Source: CAXBCP01 sp963974055 (GTDB lineage Bacteria > Pseudomonadota > Alphaproteobacteria > MPNO01 > UBA830). From it: a DNA stretch of 64,000 nt. The stretch is taken from positions 1 to 64,000 of the forward strand of contig CAXBCP010000001.1 in NCBI GenBank assembly GCA_963974055.1, in the 5' to 3' direction. Within the stretch, counting starts at the first letter, position 1, and every line of letters begins with the position of its first letter. Below the pieces are notes generated by a model, which saw nothing but the letters and a program-made list of their open reading frames with translations, did no database searches and was not told the DNA's origin. Position numbers and translations under genes: made by a program. This document shows, in pieces, positions 54,135 through 62,810 of this stretch.

Positions 54135-55169
54135 ATGGGTCCGATCAAAACCTCAATCGTCGGCAGCCTGCCGAAACCGGCATGGCTGTCCGATCCCGAA
54201 AAATTGCGCGCGCCGTGGCGCCAGGAAGGGGCGGCTCTCGAGCAGGCGCAGGACGATGCGGTGGCCCTGTCGCTCATTTCCCAGGAAAATGCCGGGCTCG
54301 ATATCGTCTGCGACGGCGAACAGCGCCGCCGTCATTACATCTGGGGCTTTATCGAACATCTCGGCAGCGTCGATTTCGAAAACCCGGCGAAGAAACAAAG
54401 CCGCGGCCAGCGCTATTCAGAAGAAACCCCGGCGCCGCGCGTGCTGGAAGACTGGACCTGGACCAAACCGGTCCTGCTCGATGCGCTGCGTTTCGCCAAG
54501 GCGCGCACCGATAAACAGGTAAAGGTCACCCTGCCCGGCCCGATGACGGTCGCCGATTCCGTGTTCGACGAGGCCGGCGGCCGGTCGGATGCCGATTTCG
54601 CGGCGATGTATGCCGATCTGCTGAACAGGGAAGCCCGCGCGCTGTCCGACGCCGGGGCCGACATCATCCAGATCGACGAGCCGTGTTTCAACATCTACAC
54701 CGACGAGGTGAAGGACTGGGGGATGGAAATCCTGGAACGCGCCTTCGACGGGGTGACCGCAAAGCGCGCCGTGCATATCTGCTACGGCTACGGCACCGAG
54801 GTGGTTCTCAAATGGAAGGACGCCAACACCGACTGGAGCCACTACGACGCAACCCTGCCGCTGATCGCGGCAAGCTCCATCGACCAGATATCGATCGAGA
54901 CCGCGGCGTCGGGGGTCGATCTCAGCGTCCTCGACTGCCTCGCCGGCAAGGATGTGATGGTCGGCGTGATCGATGTCGGTACCGAGGAAGTGGAATCGGC
55001 GCAGGTTGTCGCCGACCGCATCCGCCACGCGATGGAACACGTGTCCGCCGAACACCTCATCGCCTGCACCGATTGCGGCATGGTGCCCCGCAGCCGCCGC
55101 GCCGCCGAGGGCAAGATGAACGCGCTGGCGCTCGGCGCGGCGCTGGTGAACCGGGAGCTGGGGGGCTGA
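54135..55169 (+). CDS. Core (MetE C-terminal domain-like) methionine synthase
   Basis: A 344-residue protein equal to the catalytic C-terminal half of cobalamin-independent methionine synthase. The zinc ligands are all visible: His214 and Cys216 in VHICYGYG, Glu255 in SIETAASG, and Cys314 in CTDCGMVPRS. The VTLPGPMTVADS and QIDEPCF segments line the substrate pocket. The N-terminal folate-domain half of MetE is absent, as in the core-MetE (Mes) group, whose methyl donor is debated. GGGAAG precedes the ATG. No MesX (DUF1852) gene is adjacent. Other methyltransferase substrates are possible. Confidence 0.88.
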   Translation: MGPIKTSIVGSLPKPAWLSDPEKLRAPWRQEGAALEQAQDDAVALSLISQENAGLDIVCDGEQRRRHYIWGFIEHLGSVDFENPAKKQSRGQRYSEETPAPRVLEDWTWTKPVLLDALRFAKARTDKQVKVTLPGPMTVADSVFDEAGGRSDADFAAMYADLLNREARALSDAGADIIQIDEPCFNIYTDEVKDWGMEILERAFDGVTAKRAVHICYGYGTEVVLKWKDANTDWSHYDATLPLIAASSIDQISIETAASGVDLSVLDCLAGKDVMVGVIDVGTEEVESAQVVADRIRHAMEHVSAEHLIACTDCGMVPRSRRAAEGKMNALALGAALVNRELGG

Positions 55170-55194
55170 TTTTTCAGGCTTCGTTCCGCAAATA

Positions 55195-55228
55195 AAAAGG
55201 CGGCGCCCGTAACAGGCGCCGCCTTCTT
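55195..55228. terminator. Bidirectional terminator between the methionine synthase and PstS genes
   Basis: aaggcggcgcc and ggcgccgcctt form a perfect 11-bp stem around a 7-base loop. On the minus strand it is followed by TTTTTATTT, which should end the PstS transcript; on the plus strand the run is weaker (cttctt). Confidence 0.88.
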
Positions 55229-55249
55229 CGTGTCCGGGATGTGCCGGAA

Positions 55250-56290
55250 TTACATGCTCAGCGGGCTGAACTTGTTGGCCGCGGCCGCGGTGGACTTGCG
55301 GTCGGCGTCGGGGAGCGGGATCAGACCCTTGTCCGCGAGGTAGCCGTCCGGGCCCCAGGCTTTGTCAGCCGTGAATTCCGACACGTATTCCTTGATGCCG
55401 GGAACCACGCCGACATGCGCGTTCTTGACGTAGAAGAACATGGAGCGCGACACCGGGTACTTGCCCTCGGCGATGGTTTCGAATTCCGGCACCGTGCCGT
55501 TGACGATGCTGCCCTGGACCTTGTCGGCGTTCGAATCGAGGAACGAGAAGCCGAAAATGCCGAACGCGTTCGGGTTGGCGACCAGTTTCTGGATAATCAG
55601 AACGTCGTTTTCGCCGGCTTCGATAAATGCGCCGTCTTCGCGGATGCCGTGGCAGATCGCTTTGTAGCGCTTGCCGTCGGACTTTTTGAGGGCCGATATT
55701 CCCTTGAAGCCCTTGCAGCCGCCTTCCATGGCGAGCTCGACGAAGGCGTCGCGCGTGCCGGATGTCGGGGGCGGGCCGAGAACTTCGATCTTTTTCTTCG
55801 GCAGCGATGCGTCGATATCGCTCCACATCTTGTAGGGGTTCGGTTTCAGCGTGGAACCGTCGGCATTCGCCGGTACGTCCTTGGCAAGCGCCAGGAAAAG
55901 CTGCTGCAGCGTGATTTTCATCTGGCCGGCCGATTTGGCGTTGGCGAGCACGATGCCATCAAAGCCGATCTTGACCTCGGTGATCTTGCTCACGCCGTTC
56001 TTTGCGCAGAGCTCGACTTCGGATTTCTTGATCCGGCGCGACGCATTGGTGATGTCCGGGTGCTGGACGCCGACGCCCGAGCAGAACAGTTTCAGCCCGC
56101 CGCCGGAGCCGGTGGATTCAACGACAGGGGTTTTGAAATTGGTGGTCTTGCCGAACTGTTCGGCCACCGTGGTCGAAAACGGGAAAACGGTAGAGGATCC
56201 GACGATGCGGATCTGGTCGCGCGCCTGGGCGCTTGCGGCCATCGCAACGGTCGCTGCCGCCGCAATTGCAAGAATACGTGTGGTTGTCAT
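55250..56290 (-). CDS. pstS: PstS-type phosphate-binding periplasmic protein
   Basis: A 346-residue periplasmic substrate-binding protein. The signal peptide ends near SAQARD. The mature start IRIVGSSTVFPFS and the ESTGSGGG phosphate-binding loop mark the PstS/SphX-like family, as do GFDGIVLANA and PTSGTRDAFVE. An ideal GGAGG site lies 5 bases before the ATG at 56290. No pstC, pstA or pstB gene is in the window, so it is a stand-alone binding protein here. Four phased Pho-box half-sites upstream indicate PhoB control under phosphate limitation. Confidence 0.93.
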   Translation of the reverse strand: MTTTRILAIAAAATVAMAASAQARDQIRIVGSSTVFPFSTTVAEQFGKTTNFKTPVVESTGSGGGLKLFCSGVGVQHPDITNASRRIKKSEVELCAKNGVSKITEVKIGFDGIVLANAKSAGQMKITLQQLFLALAKDVPANADGSTLKPNPYKMWSDIDASLPKKKIEVLGPPPTSGTRDAFVELAMEGGCKGFKGISALKKSDGKRYKAICHGIREDGAFIEAGENDVLIIQKLVANPNAFGIFGFSFLDSNADKVQGSIVNGTVPEFETIAEGKYPVSRSMFFYVKNAHVGVVPGIKEYVSEFTADKAWGPDGYLADKGLIPLPDADRKSTAAAANKFSPLSM

Positions 56291-56391
56291 ATCGCCTCCA
56301 GAGGAGAGTTCCTGTGCGGAAGGCGCGCCATCCATGCGTTCGCCCGTCCGGCCGGCGCCCATCGCCGACACCTGCAATCTATGAACGCCAT

Positions 56392-56431
56392 GCGATGGTT
56401 ATGTGACGGTTAAATGACAGTTTTGTGACGA
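56392..56431 (-). promoter_or_regulatory. Pho box with four phased half-sites upstream of pstS
   Basis: Read on the minus strand, TCGTCAC, CTGTCAT, CCGTCAC and CCATCGC occur in order, each separated by 4 bases, so the period is 11 bp. The middle pair CTGTCAT-TTAA-CCGTCAC closely matches the PhoB consensus of two CTGTCAT-like units. It lies about 100 bases before the pstS start. A further half-site-like GTGACGG occurs at 56513-56519. Confidence 0.82.
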
Positions 56432-56606
56432 TGTTCAGGCCTTGGAAAACCGGCGATTTTCATCCTGATCTGTCAAAAATACGTGCGGGATGCGCGTGTC
56501 CGGCGGGGATATGTGACGGTTGAAGGGCGGACCCTGTCCCGAGAAGAAAATTTTGCCGTGGGCGTTATCGCCGCTGGCGCTCGGGGGAATTCGGGTAAAT
56601 ACAAAA

Positions 56607-56682
56607 TGGTGCCGCCTGGGTGACTCGAACACCCGACCCCCGCATTACGAATGCGATGCTCTACCAGCTGAGCTAAGGCGGC
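56607..56682 (-). tRNA. tRNA-Thr (CGT)
   Basis: A 76-base tRNA on the minus strand. It folds with acceptor stem GCCGCCT/AGGCGGC, D-arm GCTC...GAGC, anticodon stem TCGCA/TGCGG with loop TTCGTAA, T-arm GGGTG TTCGAGT CACCC, and an encoded CCA end. The anticodon CGT reads the threonine codon ACG. Confidence 0.96.
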
Positions 56683-56771
56683 CCCGTTTGCAGGCGGAGA
56701 AATAACGCCAAACTCCGTCACAAACAAGGGAAAGAAACGTCATTGCCGATCGATCCCCGAATGGACGGGTC

Positions 56772-58313
56772 TCAGTCCTTTTTCGCAGCCTTTTCGGGGG
56801 GCGCTTCGGGGGGCGAGCCGGCGGTCGTGTCAGGCGCCGTATGGGGGGCGGTATCCGGGTCCCCCGGCGTCGATGCGCCGTCGATCACCGGCCCGGTCGG
56901 CGGCGCCGGTTTGTCCGCCGTCGCCGGATCGGCGATTTCGTCGTCCAGCAGCAGGGTTCCGCCATCGCTATCGCTGTCCGCCGCCGCGCCGGGACCGGAC
57001 AGGCCTGCCATCCGCGCCCGCGCCGGCGGTTCCCAGCCCAGCGTGCCGAGCGACCGGCAGTCGCCGCAGACCGGCGACCAGGTTTCCCACGCGGCGCCGC
57101 ATTCGCCGCAGATCCAGGCCGGGTCCGGCGGAGCGGTCGAGGCCCGCAGCAGCCAGCCATGGACGGTTTCGGCGTCGCCGCCGGACCGTTCTTCGAGATC
57201 GGCCATCATCCGGCATATCCGGGCGGACGGATTGTCGCCCGCCGCTTTTTCGAGATGATTGCGGGCTTCGCCCCAGAGCTGCGCCGCCAGCGCGGCTTCG
57301 GCGAGCGCCAGATGGCTTTCCGCATGATCGGGATTGAACGACAGCAGGCGCTCATACAGTTTGACGCGCTTCAGCGGATCGTCCGCCGCCTTGTCGTCGG
57401 CTTCGGCATACAGCCGGGCAAGTTCGGGATGCGGCGCCGATGTCCACGCGGTGTGGATCATCCGCACGGCGCGGCGGATTTTGCCGGCTCCGATCATCAG
57501 TCTTGCCGTGTGCAGCACTGCCGGCAGGAAGTCCGGGGCCAGCGTATTGGCGCGCCGTGCGAACCGCAGGGCGTCGGTCAGGTTACCCTCCGCTTCGGCC
57601 TCGGCGCTGCACCCGAGCAGCACCGTCGCGCGCCGGTCGCGCGCGGCCTCCGCCGGGACGGCCCGGCGTTTCACCGCTTCTTCCAGCGTGTCCAGCGCTG
57701 CCCGCCAGCTGCCGCCCTGAACCTGAAGGTCGAACATCGTGTTCAGCACCCAGGGAGTTTTGGGCTGCAACTGATAGGCCCGTTCGGCGTATTTCAGTGC
57801 CGCGGCGCGATCGTTGGATTTCTGCGCCTGGATCAGCAGGCCGCGGACGCCGAGAAACGCGGTTTCCGGCCGGTCCAGCATGGCGTTGAAATAGCGCGCC
57901 GCGGCTTCTTCGTCGCCGTTGAGCTGGGCGGCCTGGGCCGAAAGCAGCATGGTCAGCGGCGGCTCGTTCAGCAGGACGTCTGCCTTCCGGGCCTGGCGGT
58001 TGGCCTCGTCGGGATCGCCTGCCGCGACCGCCACCATGCCGTGGGTCAGGGCGCGATATCCGCGTTCGCGCCGCGATGTCCGCAGGCTGTCCCGGATCAG
58101 TCCCGGCGTGCGGCCGATCACGCGGAAAAAACCGATGGCGATCAGGGCGGCGGCCAGCACGATGGAGATTGCCAGCACAAAGCGGCCGACCGACATTTCG
58201 ATCAGCCAGCCCTGCCATTCGATCGACACCGCGCCCGGCCGGTCGCTGAACCAGATTGCCGCTGCCGCCACCAGCCCCAGTGCGACGATAAGGGTAAAGG
58301 TAAAACGGATCAT
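56772..58313 (-). CDS. hemY: HemY-type TPR membrane protein
   Basis: A 513-residue protein of the proteobacterial HemY family (not the oxidase of the same name), associated with late heme synthesis. Two N-terminal transmembrane helices (residues 5-22 and 43-63) are followed by TPR-like repeats (for example AERAYQLQPKTPWVLN, AEAALAAQLWGEARNHLE). A C-terminal zinc-ribbon-like knuckle holds Cys402, Cys405, Cys416 and Cys419 (ICGECG, VCGDC), and a Pro/Asp-rich tail ends the protein. Its start overlaps the stop of the hemD-Mic60 fusion (ATGA-type), so the two are coupled. Confidence 0.92.
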   Translation of the reverse strand: MIRFTFTLIVALGLVAAAAIWFSDRPGAVSIEWQGWLIEMSVGRFVLAISIVLAAALIAIGFFRVIGRTPGLIRDSLRTSRRERGYRALTHGMVAVAAGDPDEANRQARKADVLLNEPPLTMLLSAQAAQLNGDEEAAARYFNAMLDRPETAFLGVRGLLIQAQKSNDRAAALKYAERAYQLQPKTPWVLNTMFDLQVQGGSWRAALDTLEEAVKRRAVPAEAARDRRATVLLGCSAEAEAEGNLTDALRFARRANTLAPDFLPAVLHTARLMIGAGKIRRAVRMIHTAWTSAPHPELARLYAEADDKAADDPLKRVKLYERLLSFNPDHAESHLALAEAALAAQLWGEARNHLEKAAGDNPSARICRMMADLEERSGGDAETVHGWLLRASTAPPDPAWICGECGAAWETWSPVCGDCRSLGTLGWEPPARARMAGLSGPGAAADSDSDGGTLLLDDEIADPATADKPAPPTGPVIDGASTPGDPDTAPHTAPDTTAGSPPEAPPEKAAKKD

Positions 58314-60580
58314 TGCCCTGCACCTTTCGTCGCGCTGCCCGACGCATAGGCCTCGAGAATGACTTCATCCAGCGCCGCGCCCGCGTCCTCTGCGGCAAGC
58401 CGCGATTGCGCGGCTGCCAGCCAGGACGCAGCCGCTTTGGCCGCCGGCCCGGTCAGCGCCGAAAGCTCTGCCACCGTCGCGGCGAGATCGCCCTCCCGGG
58501 CCGTCCGTTCCGCCCGGGCAAGGACCGCATCGACGCCTGCACCTTTGCCGTCGATCCGGCGAATGGTCACGAAGCCGGTCAGCTTGTCCAGCGCCTGGTC
58601 GAGCCAGCCGGTCTTCACGGGTGCGCGGGCGGCGGCAAGGACGGCATCGACCGTTTCGGGCAACCCGGCAAACAGGGCGGCCCGGCCCGGTACGCCTTTC
58701 TCGGAAAAAGGTTCCATGCGGGCGATCGCGGCGGCGATGTCCGGGTTGTTGCCGCCCAGGCGTTTGAGCTCGGCGATTTCCTCGGCGAAGGGCGCGGCGC
58801 GGCCGATGGCGTTGCGCAGCTTGTTGGCGGCAAGTGCGATGGTATCCGACCGGCCGGCGGTGATGACGGCCTGCCGGGCGGTTGCGAGGTCTTTTTCGAG
58901 CCCGGCAATGGTGCGGTTCAGAGCCTCGGCCTGCGCAGCCGATTTTGCAGCCGTCGCCTGCCGGGCGGCTTCCGCAGCGTCGGCGTTGCGCACGGCAAGG
59001 CTTCGTGCTTCGAGGGCGTCGGCGAGGGCGCGTTCGAGGGCCGCTGTTTTCTCGGTCAGCGCTGCATTTGCCTGCGCAATTTTGGCGCTGTCCGCGGCGG
59101 CCGCACGCAGGCCGGCGACCGTTTTCTCGCTCGCTTCCAGGCGGGCAGTCAGATCGGCGACCTGCCGACCGGCATCGTTGCGCGTCGTCGCCAGTTCCGC
59201 GTTGGCGGCAATCAGGATTTTATCGAGGTCGTCGATCCGCGCCAGAAGTTCGGCATTCTCCCGGCGCAGGGTGGCGGCGGTCGCGCCCGATGCCGCGTCG
59301 GCGCCCGCGAGATGTGCGCGGACATCCGGCGGCAGCCTGTCGCGCCAGGTCGGCAGGGTCATGTATCCGCCGGCCAGCAGGGCGGCCGTCAGGACCGCGG
59401 CGACAGGCAGGGCAACCGGCAGCGCGCCCATGATCGTCGTCTTGTGCGCTGCCGTGTCGCGGGAAACCGGTTGTGCAGGTGCGGGTGTATTTCCGGACGA
59501 TTCTTCAGGTGATTCTTGCGATGGTTTTTCCGATGTTTCCGGGGACGGTTTCCCGGGCAATTCCTGGGGCGGTTTCACCGGTGGCCGGGCCGCGGTTTCG
59601 AGTTTGGCCGGGGTATCGCCCGCGGGTTTCGGCGTCTCCATCGGCGTCTCCATCGGGGTTTCCTTCCCGGTTGATATATCCCCCGCCGTGCCCTGCCGGT
59701 CCGGCATCTGCCGTTGGACGGACGCATCCGGCGCCGGTTTTTCGTCTGTCCCGGCGTTTCCGTTCGGTGCCGGGCGCGCCGGTCCCGCCGCGGGTTTCGG
59801 GCCCGGTCCCGGCCCGGGTCCGGGCGGGAGCGGACCGGTTTCCGCCGCTTCGCTCCTGGGGTCGCCGAGAACGGCCAGCAGCGCATCCGTCGTCGGCGCG
59901 GCGGCGACGGCGGTTTCCTTCCAGGTCAGTCCTGATATTTCGTCGGATACCGCTTCCGACAGGCAGACCGCGGTCAGGCTGTCGCAGGTCCTGCCGAGTC
60001 CTGCGTCGTTCACCAGGTCGCAGAAAATGCGCGCCGTGCGGGGCGAAAAGAACAGAACATAATCGAGGGTGCGGTCGCGCAGGGCGGTGACGGTATCAGC
60101 CGTCAGGGCATCCACCGGTTTGGCTTCGTACAGAGTCCGGCGCACGGTTTTGAACCCCGCCTTATTGAGTGCGTCGGCAAGGTCTCCTGCAACCGTTGCA
60201 CCGGCGGCATGGAACAGCAGGCCGTCCGCCGGGTCGAGACGGTCGATGACCAGCCGCGCGAGGTCGGCGCTGTCGCCGTGGGCGCTTTCGACCCGGACGA
60301 ATCCGTTTTCCCGCGCCAGCATCGCCGTCGAATCGCCGACCGCATAGACCGCGACGTCCCGCCGCTGCGACATCCGCGCGAAGGCGCGCACGCCGTTCCG
60401 GCTGGTGAACAGGACTGCCTGGGCGATTTCGGTTTCGTTCTCGATGTCGGCGGTCGCGTATTCTATGCGCATCATCGGCGCCAGCACCGGGGTGATACCG
60501 CGCCGGGCCAGGGCGATGGCGGCGTCCGCCGAATCTTCCTGCGGCCGGGTAATCAGGGCGCGGCGGCGGCGTTCAATCAT
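58310..60580 (-). CDS. hemD: Uroporphyrinogen-III synthase fused to a Mic60/mitofilin-like membrane protein
   Basis: One uninterrupted frame of 756 residues. Residues 1-240 are HemD, which closes hydroxymethylbilane to uroporphyrinogen III: ALITRPQEDS, VLFTSRNGVRAF, VYAVGDSTA, LLFHAAG and VLFFSPRTARIF. Residues 245-380 are a Pro/Glu/Thr-rich linker. A single transmembrane helix lies at about 385-408 and a long coiled coil at about 433-572. A C-terminal domain (660-745) contains VTIRRIDGKG, VLARAERTAREGDL and ASWLAAAQSRLAAE, the mitofilin signature of alphaproteobacterial Mic60 (COG4223). In relatives hemD and mic60 are usually neighbouring genes. The start at 60580 overlaps the hemC end by 8 bases. 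A base-call error joining two genes cannot be wholly excluded, but the linker has no stop or shift signal. Confidence 0.9.
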   Translation of the reverse strand: MIERRRRALITRPQEDSADAAIALARRGITPVLAPMMRIEYATADIENETEIAQAVLFTSRNGVRAFARMSQRRDVAVYAVGDSTAMLARENGFVRVESAHGDSADLARLVIDRLDPADGLLFHAAGATVAGDLADALNKAGFKTVRRTLYEAKPVDALTADTVTALRDRTLDYVLFFSPRTARIFCDLVNDAGLGRTCDSLTAVCLSEAVSDEISGLTWKETAVAAAPTTDALLAVLGDPRSEAAETGPLPPGPGPGPGPKPAAGPARPAPNGNAGTDEKPAPDASVQRQMPDRQGTAGDISTGKETPMETPMETPKPAGDTPAKLETAARPPVKPPQELPGKPSPETSEKPSQESPEESSGNTPAPAQPVSRDTAAHKTTIMGALPVALPVAAVLTAALLAGGYMTLPTWRDRLPPDVRAHLAGADAASGATAATLRRENAELLARIDDLDKILIAANAELATTRNDAGRQVADLTARLEASEKTVAGLRAAAADSAKIAQANAALTEKTAALERALADALEARSLAVRNADAAEAARQATAAKSAAQAEALNRTIAGLEKDLATARQAVITAGRSDTIALAANKLRNAIGRAAPFAEEIAELKRLGGNNPDIAAAIARMEPFSEKGVPGRAALFAGLPETVDAVLAAARAPVKTGWLDQALDKLTGFVTIRRIDGKGAGVDAVLARAERTAREGDLAATVAELSALTGPAAKAAASWLAAAQSRLAAEDAGAALDEVILEAYASGSATKGAGQ

Positions 60581-61502
60581 TGAAGAATCCCTCTCCGGCT
60601 TTGGCGCGCAGCTCGTCCGCCGCGTCGTCGCCAAGCCGCGCCGCGTCGCGTGGCGGTCCCCGGCGTTCGGTTTCGATCAGTTCGCTGCCGTCCGGCCGGA
60701 CAATTGCGGCACGCAGATGCAGCTCGTCGCCGGCAATTTCGGCAAGCGCCGCAATCGGCGTCCGGCACGATCCGTCCAGCCCCGCCAGCAGGCTGCGCTC
60801 GGCGGCGGCGCGGTCGGCGGTTTCCGCGTCGTTCAGCCCCGCCAGCAATGCCGCGATACGGTCGTCGCCGGCACGGCGCTCAACACCGACGATTCCCTGG
60901 CAGACTGCGGGCAGCATGTCTTCCGGGGCGATCGGGGTGGCGCCGACATCGTCGCGGCCCAGGCGCTTCAGCCCGGCGACCGCCAGGAACGTCGCATCGA
61001 CTTCGCCCGCCGAAACCTTGCCCAGCCGGGTATCGACATTGCCGCGCAGCGGTTCGACCTTCAGATCGGGGCGCCGGTGCAGCAGCAGCGCCTTGCGCCG
61101 CAGCGATGCGGTGCCGACGGTAATGCCCGCCGGCAGGTCGGCGATGGTGGCATAGCCGGGCGCGATCAGGGCATCGCGCGGGTCCTCGCGCGGCAGGAGG
61201 CAATCGATGACCAGCCCGTCCGGAAACCATGTCGGCACGTCCTTCATGGAATGGACCGCGATATCGATGCGGCCGTCGAGCATGGCGTCCTCTATTTCCT
61301 TGGTGAACAGGCCTTTGCCGCCGACATCGGTCAGCGTGCCCTGCTGCAGCCGGTCGCCCGATGTGCGGATGACGACGATTTCGACCGTGTCCTCGGCGGC
61401 GAGGTCGCCATGGATTTCGCCGAGCCGGCGACGCACTTCGTTCGCCTGCCACAGGGCGAGCGGGCTGCCGCGGGTGCCGATCCGGACCAGTGGGGAATTC
61501 AT
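60573..61502 (-). CDS. hemC: Porphobilinogen deaminase (hydroxymethylbilane synthase)
   Basis: A 309-residue enzyme that joins four porphobilinogen units into hydroxymethylbilane, the substrate of HemD. The landmarks are RIGTRGSPLALWQA, HSMKDVPT, the LPREDPRDALI segment, GTASLRRKALL, RGNVDTRL, and LDGSCRTP with the cysteine that carries the dipyrromethane cofactor. It is the first gene of hemC-hemD/mic60-hemY. It is divergent from tsaD, with 158 bp between. Confidence 0.97.
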   Translation of the reverse strand: MNSPLVRIGTRGSPLALWQANEVRRRLGEIHGDLAAEDTVEIVVIRTSGDRLQQGTLTDVGGKGLFTKEIEDAMLDGRIDIAVHSMKDVPTWFPDGLVIDCLLPREDPRDALIAPGYATIADLPAGITVGTASLRRKALLLHRRPDLKVEPLRGNVDTRLGKVSAGEVDATFLAVAGLKRLGRDDVGATPIAPEDMLPAVCQGIVGVERRAGDDRIAALLAGLNDAETADRAAAERSLLAGLDGSCRTPIAALAEIAGDELHLRAAIVRPDGSELIETERRGPPRDAARLGDDAADELRAKAGEGFFND

Positions 61503-61660
61503 TGCACGATTCTATCCGAATTTTTCGGCGAAATCTGCATGTGGATCGGCATCATCGTTTCTTCGGCCGGAAAGACGGGCCCGGGACGCCGGGATCGTGG
61601 AAATCGCTGCGCCGCTGCGGTAGGGTTGCGCCGCTGAATTCTGAACGCGGACCAATATTC

Positions 61661-62701
61661 ATGATCGTCCTTGGGATCGAGACAAGCTGCGATGAAACGG
61701 CGGCGGCGATAGTTGCCGACGACCGGCGTATTCTGTCGAACGTTATCTATTCCCAGGATGACGAACACAAGGCATTTGGCGGTGTCGTGCCTGAAATCGC
61801 GGCGCGCGCACATCTCGATATTCTGGATGGCGTTATCCGCCGCGCGTTGGCGGAGGCCGGCCTCGACATCGGCGATCTCGACGGGATTGCCGCGACCACC
61901 GGGCCCGGTCTGATCGGCGGCGTGATAGTCGGTGCGATGACGGCAAAGGCCATCGCCGCAACCCGGGATTTGCCTTTCATTGCCGTCAATCATCTCGAAG
62001 GCCATGCGCTGACGGCGCGGCTGACCGACGATGTCGCGTTTCCCTATCTGTTGCTTCTGGTCTCCGGCGGGCATTGCCAGTTCCTCGCCGTGACCGGCCC
62101 CGGCAATTACACGCTGATGGGCGGCACGGTCGACGACGCCGTGGGCGAGGCGTTCGACAAATGCGCGAAGATGATGGGGCTCGGCTTTCCCGGCGGCCCG
62201 GCGGTCGAAGCGGCGGCGCGGACGGGCGACGGCAAACGGTTCGCCTTCCCGCGCCCCATGAAGGGCCGGGCGGGGTGCGACATGTCGTTTTCCGGTCTCA
62301 AGACGGCGGTGCGCCAGGCGATTCTCGATCTGCCCGGCGATTCCCTGTCTGCCGCCGATGCCGCCGATATCGCGGCCTCGTTCCAGGCGGCCGTGGCCGA
62401 TGTGCTGGCCGACCGGGCGGCGCATGCGATCGCGGCCTTCGACGGGGACCACCCGGACGGCAGGACGCTGGTGGTCGCCGGCGGCGTTGCCGCCAATGCG
62501 GCATTGCGCGAAAAACTGACGGGTCTCTGCGCGCTGGTAGGGTTCCGCTGCGTCGTGCCGCCGCCGAAGCTGTGTACAGATAACGGCGCCATGATCGCCT
62601 GGGCGGGGATCGAGCGGCTGCGGCTCGGCCTGACCGACGGCCTCGATTTCGCGCCGCGTCCGCGCTGGCCGCTGGCCGATCTGTCCGGGGCAGCGGCCTA
62701 G
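61661..62701 (+). CDS. tsaD: tRNA N6-threonylcarbamoyladenosine synthase subunit TsaD
   Basis: The 346-residue Kae1/YgjD ATPase that, with TsaB and TsaE, places the threonylcarbamoyl group on A37 of ANN-decoding tRNAs. It begins IVLGIETSCDETAAAIV; the metal-binding motif reads VNHLEGH; LLLVSGGHCQ, GEAFDKCAKMMGLGFPGGP, SFSGLKTA and CTDNGAMIAWAG follow. The ATG at 61661 is chosen because it opens the conserved domain. Divergence from hemC is common in Alphaproteobacteria. Confidence 0.97.
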   Translation: MIVLGIETSCDETAAAIVADDRRILSNVIYSQDDEHKAFGGVVPEIAARAHLDILDGVIRRALAEAGLDIGDLDGIAATTGPGLIGGVIVGAMTAKAIAATRDLPFIAVNHLEGHALTARLTDDVAFPYLLLLVSGGHCQFLAVTGPGNYTLMGGTVDDAVGEAFDKCAKMMGLGFPGGPAVEAAARTGDGKRFAFPRPMKGRAGCDMSFSGLKTAVRQAILDLPGDSLSAADAADIAASFQAAVADVLADRAAHAIAAFDGDHPDGRTLVVAGGVAANAALREKLTGLCALVGFRCVVPPPKLCTDNGAMIAWAGIERLRLGLTDGLDFAPRPRWPLADLSGAAA

Positions 62702-62810
62702 CCGCTGTTTTCACGGGATGTTCCGGGCATATATCGGCGCCCGTGGCCTTTGGAATTTCCCCGGATCGGCGTACACTGAGCCGTCAATCGAGCTTGAAGG
62801 AGGACAGAGC

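Noticed and set aside
56473..56727. Small minus-strand open frame containing ALAQLVEHRIRNAGVGC
   Set aside because: This is the familiar false translation of a tRNA gene; the tRNA-Thr lies within it.
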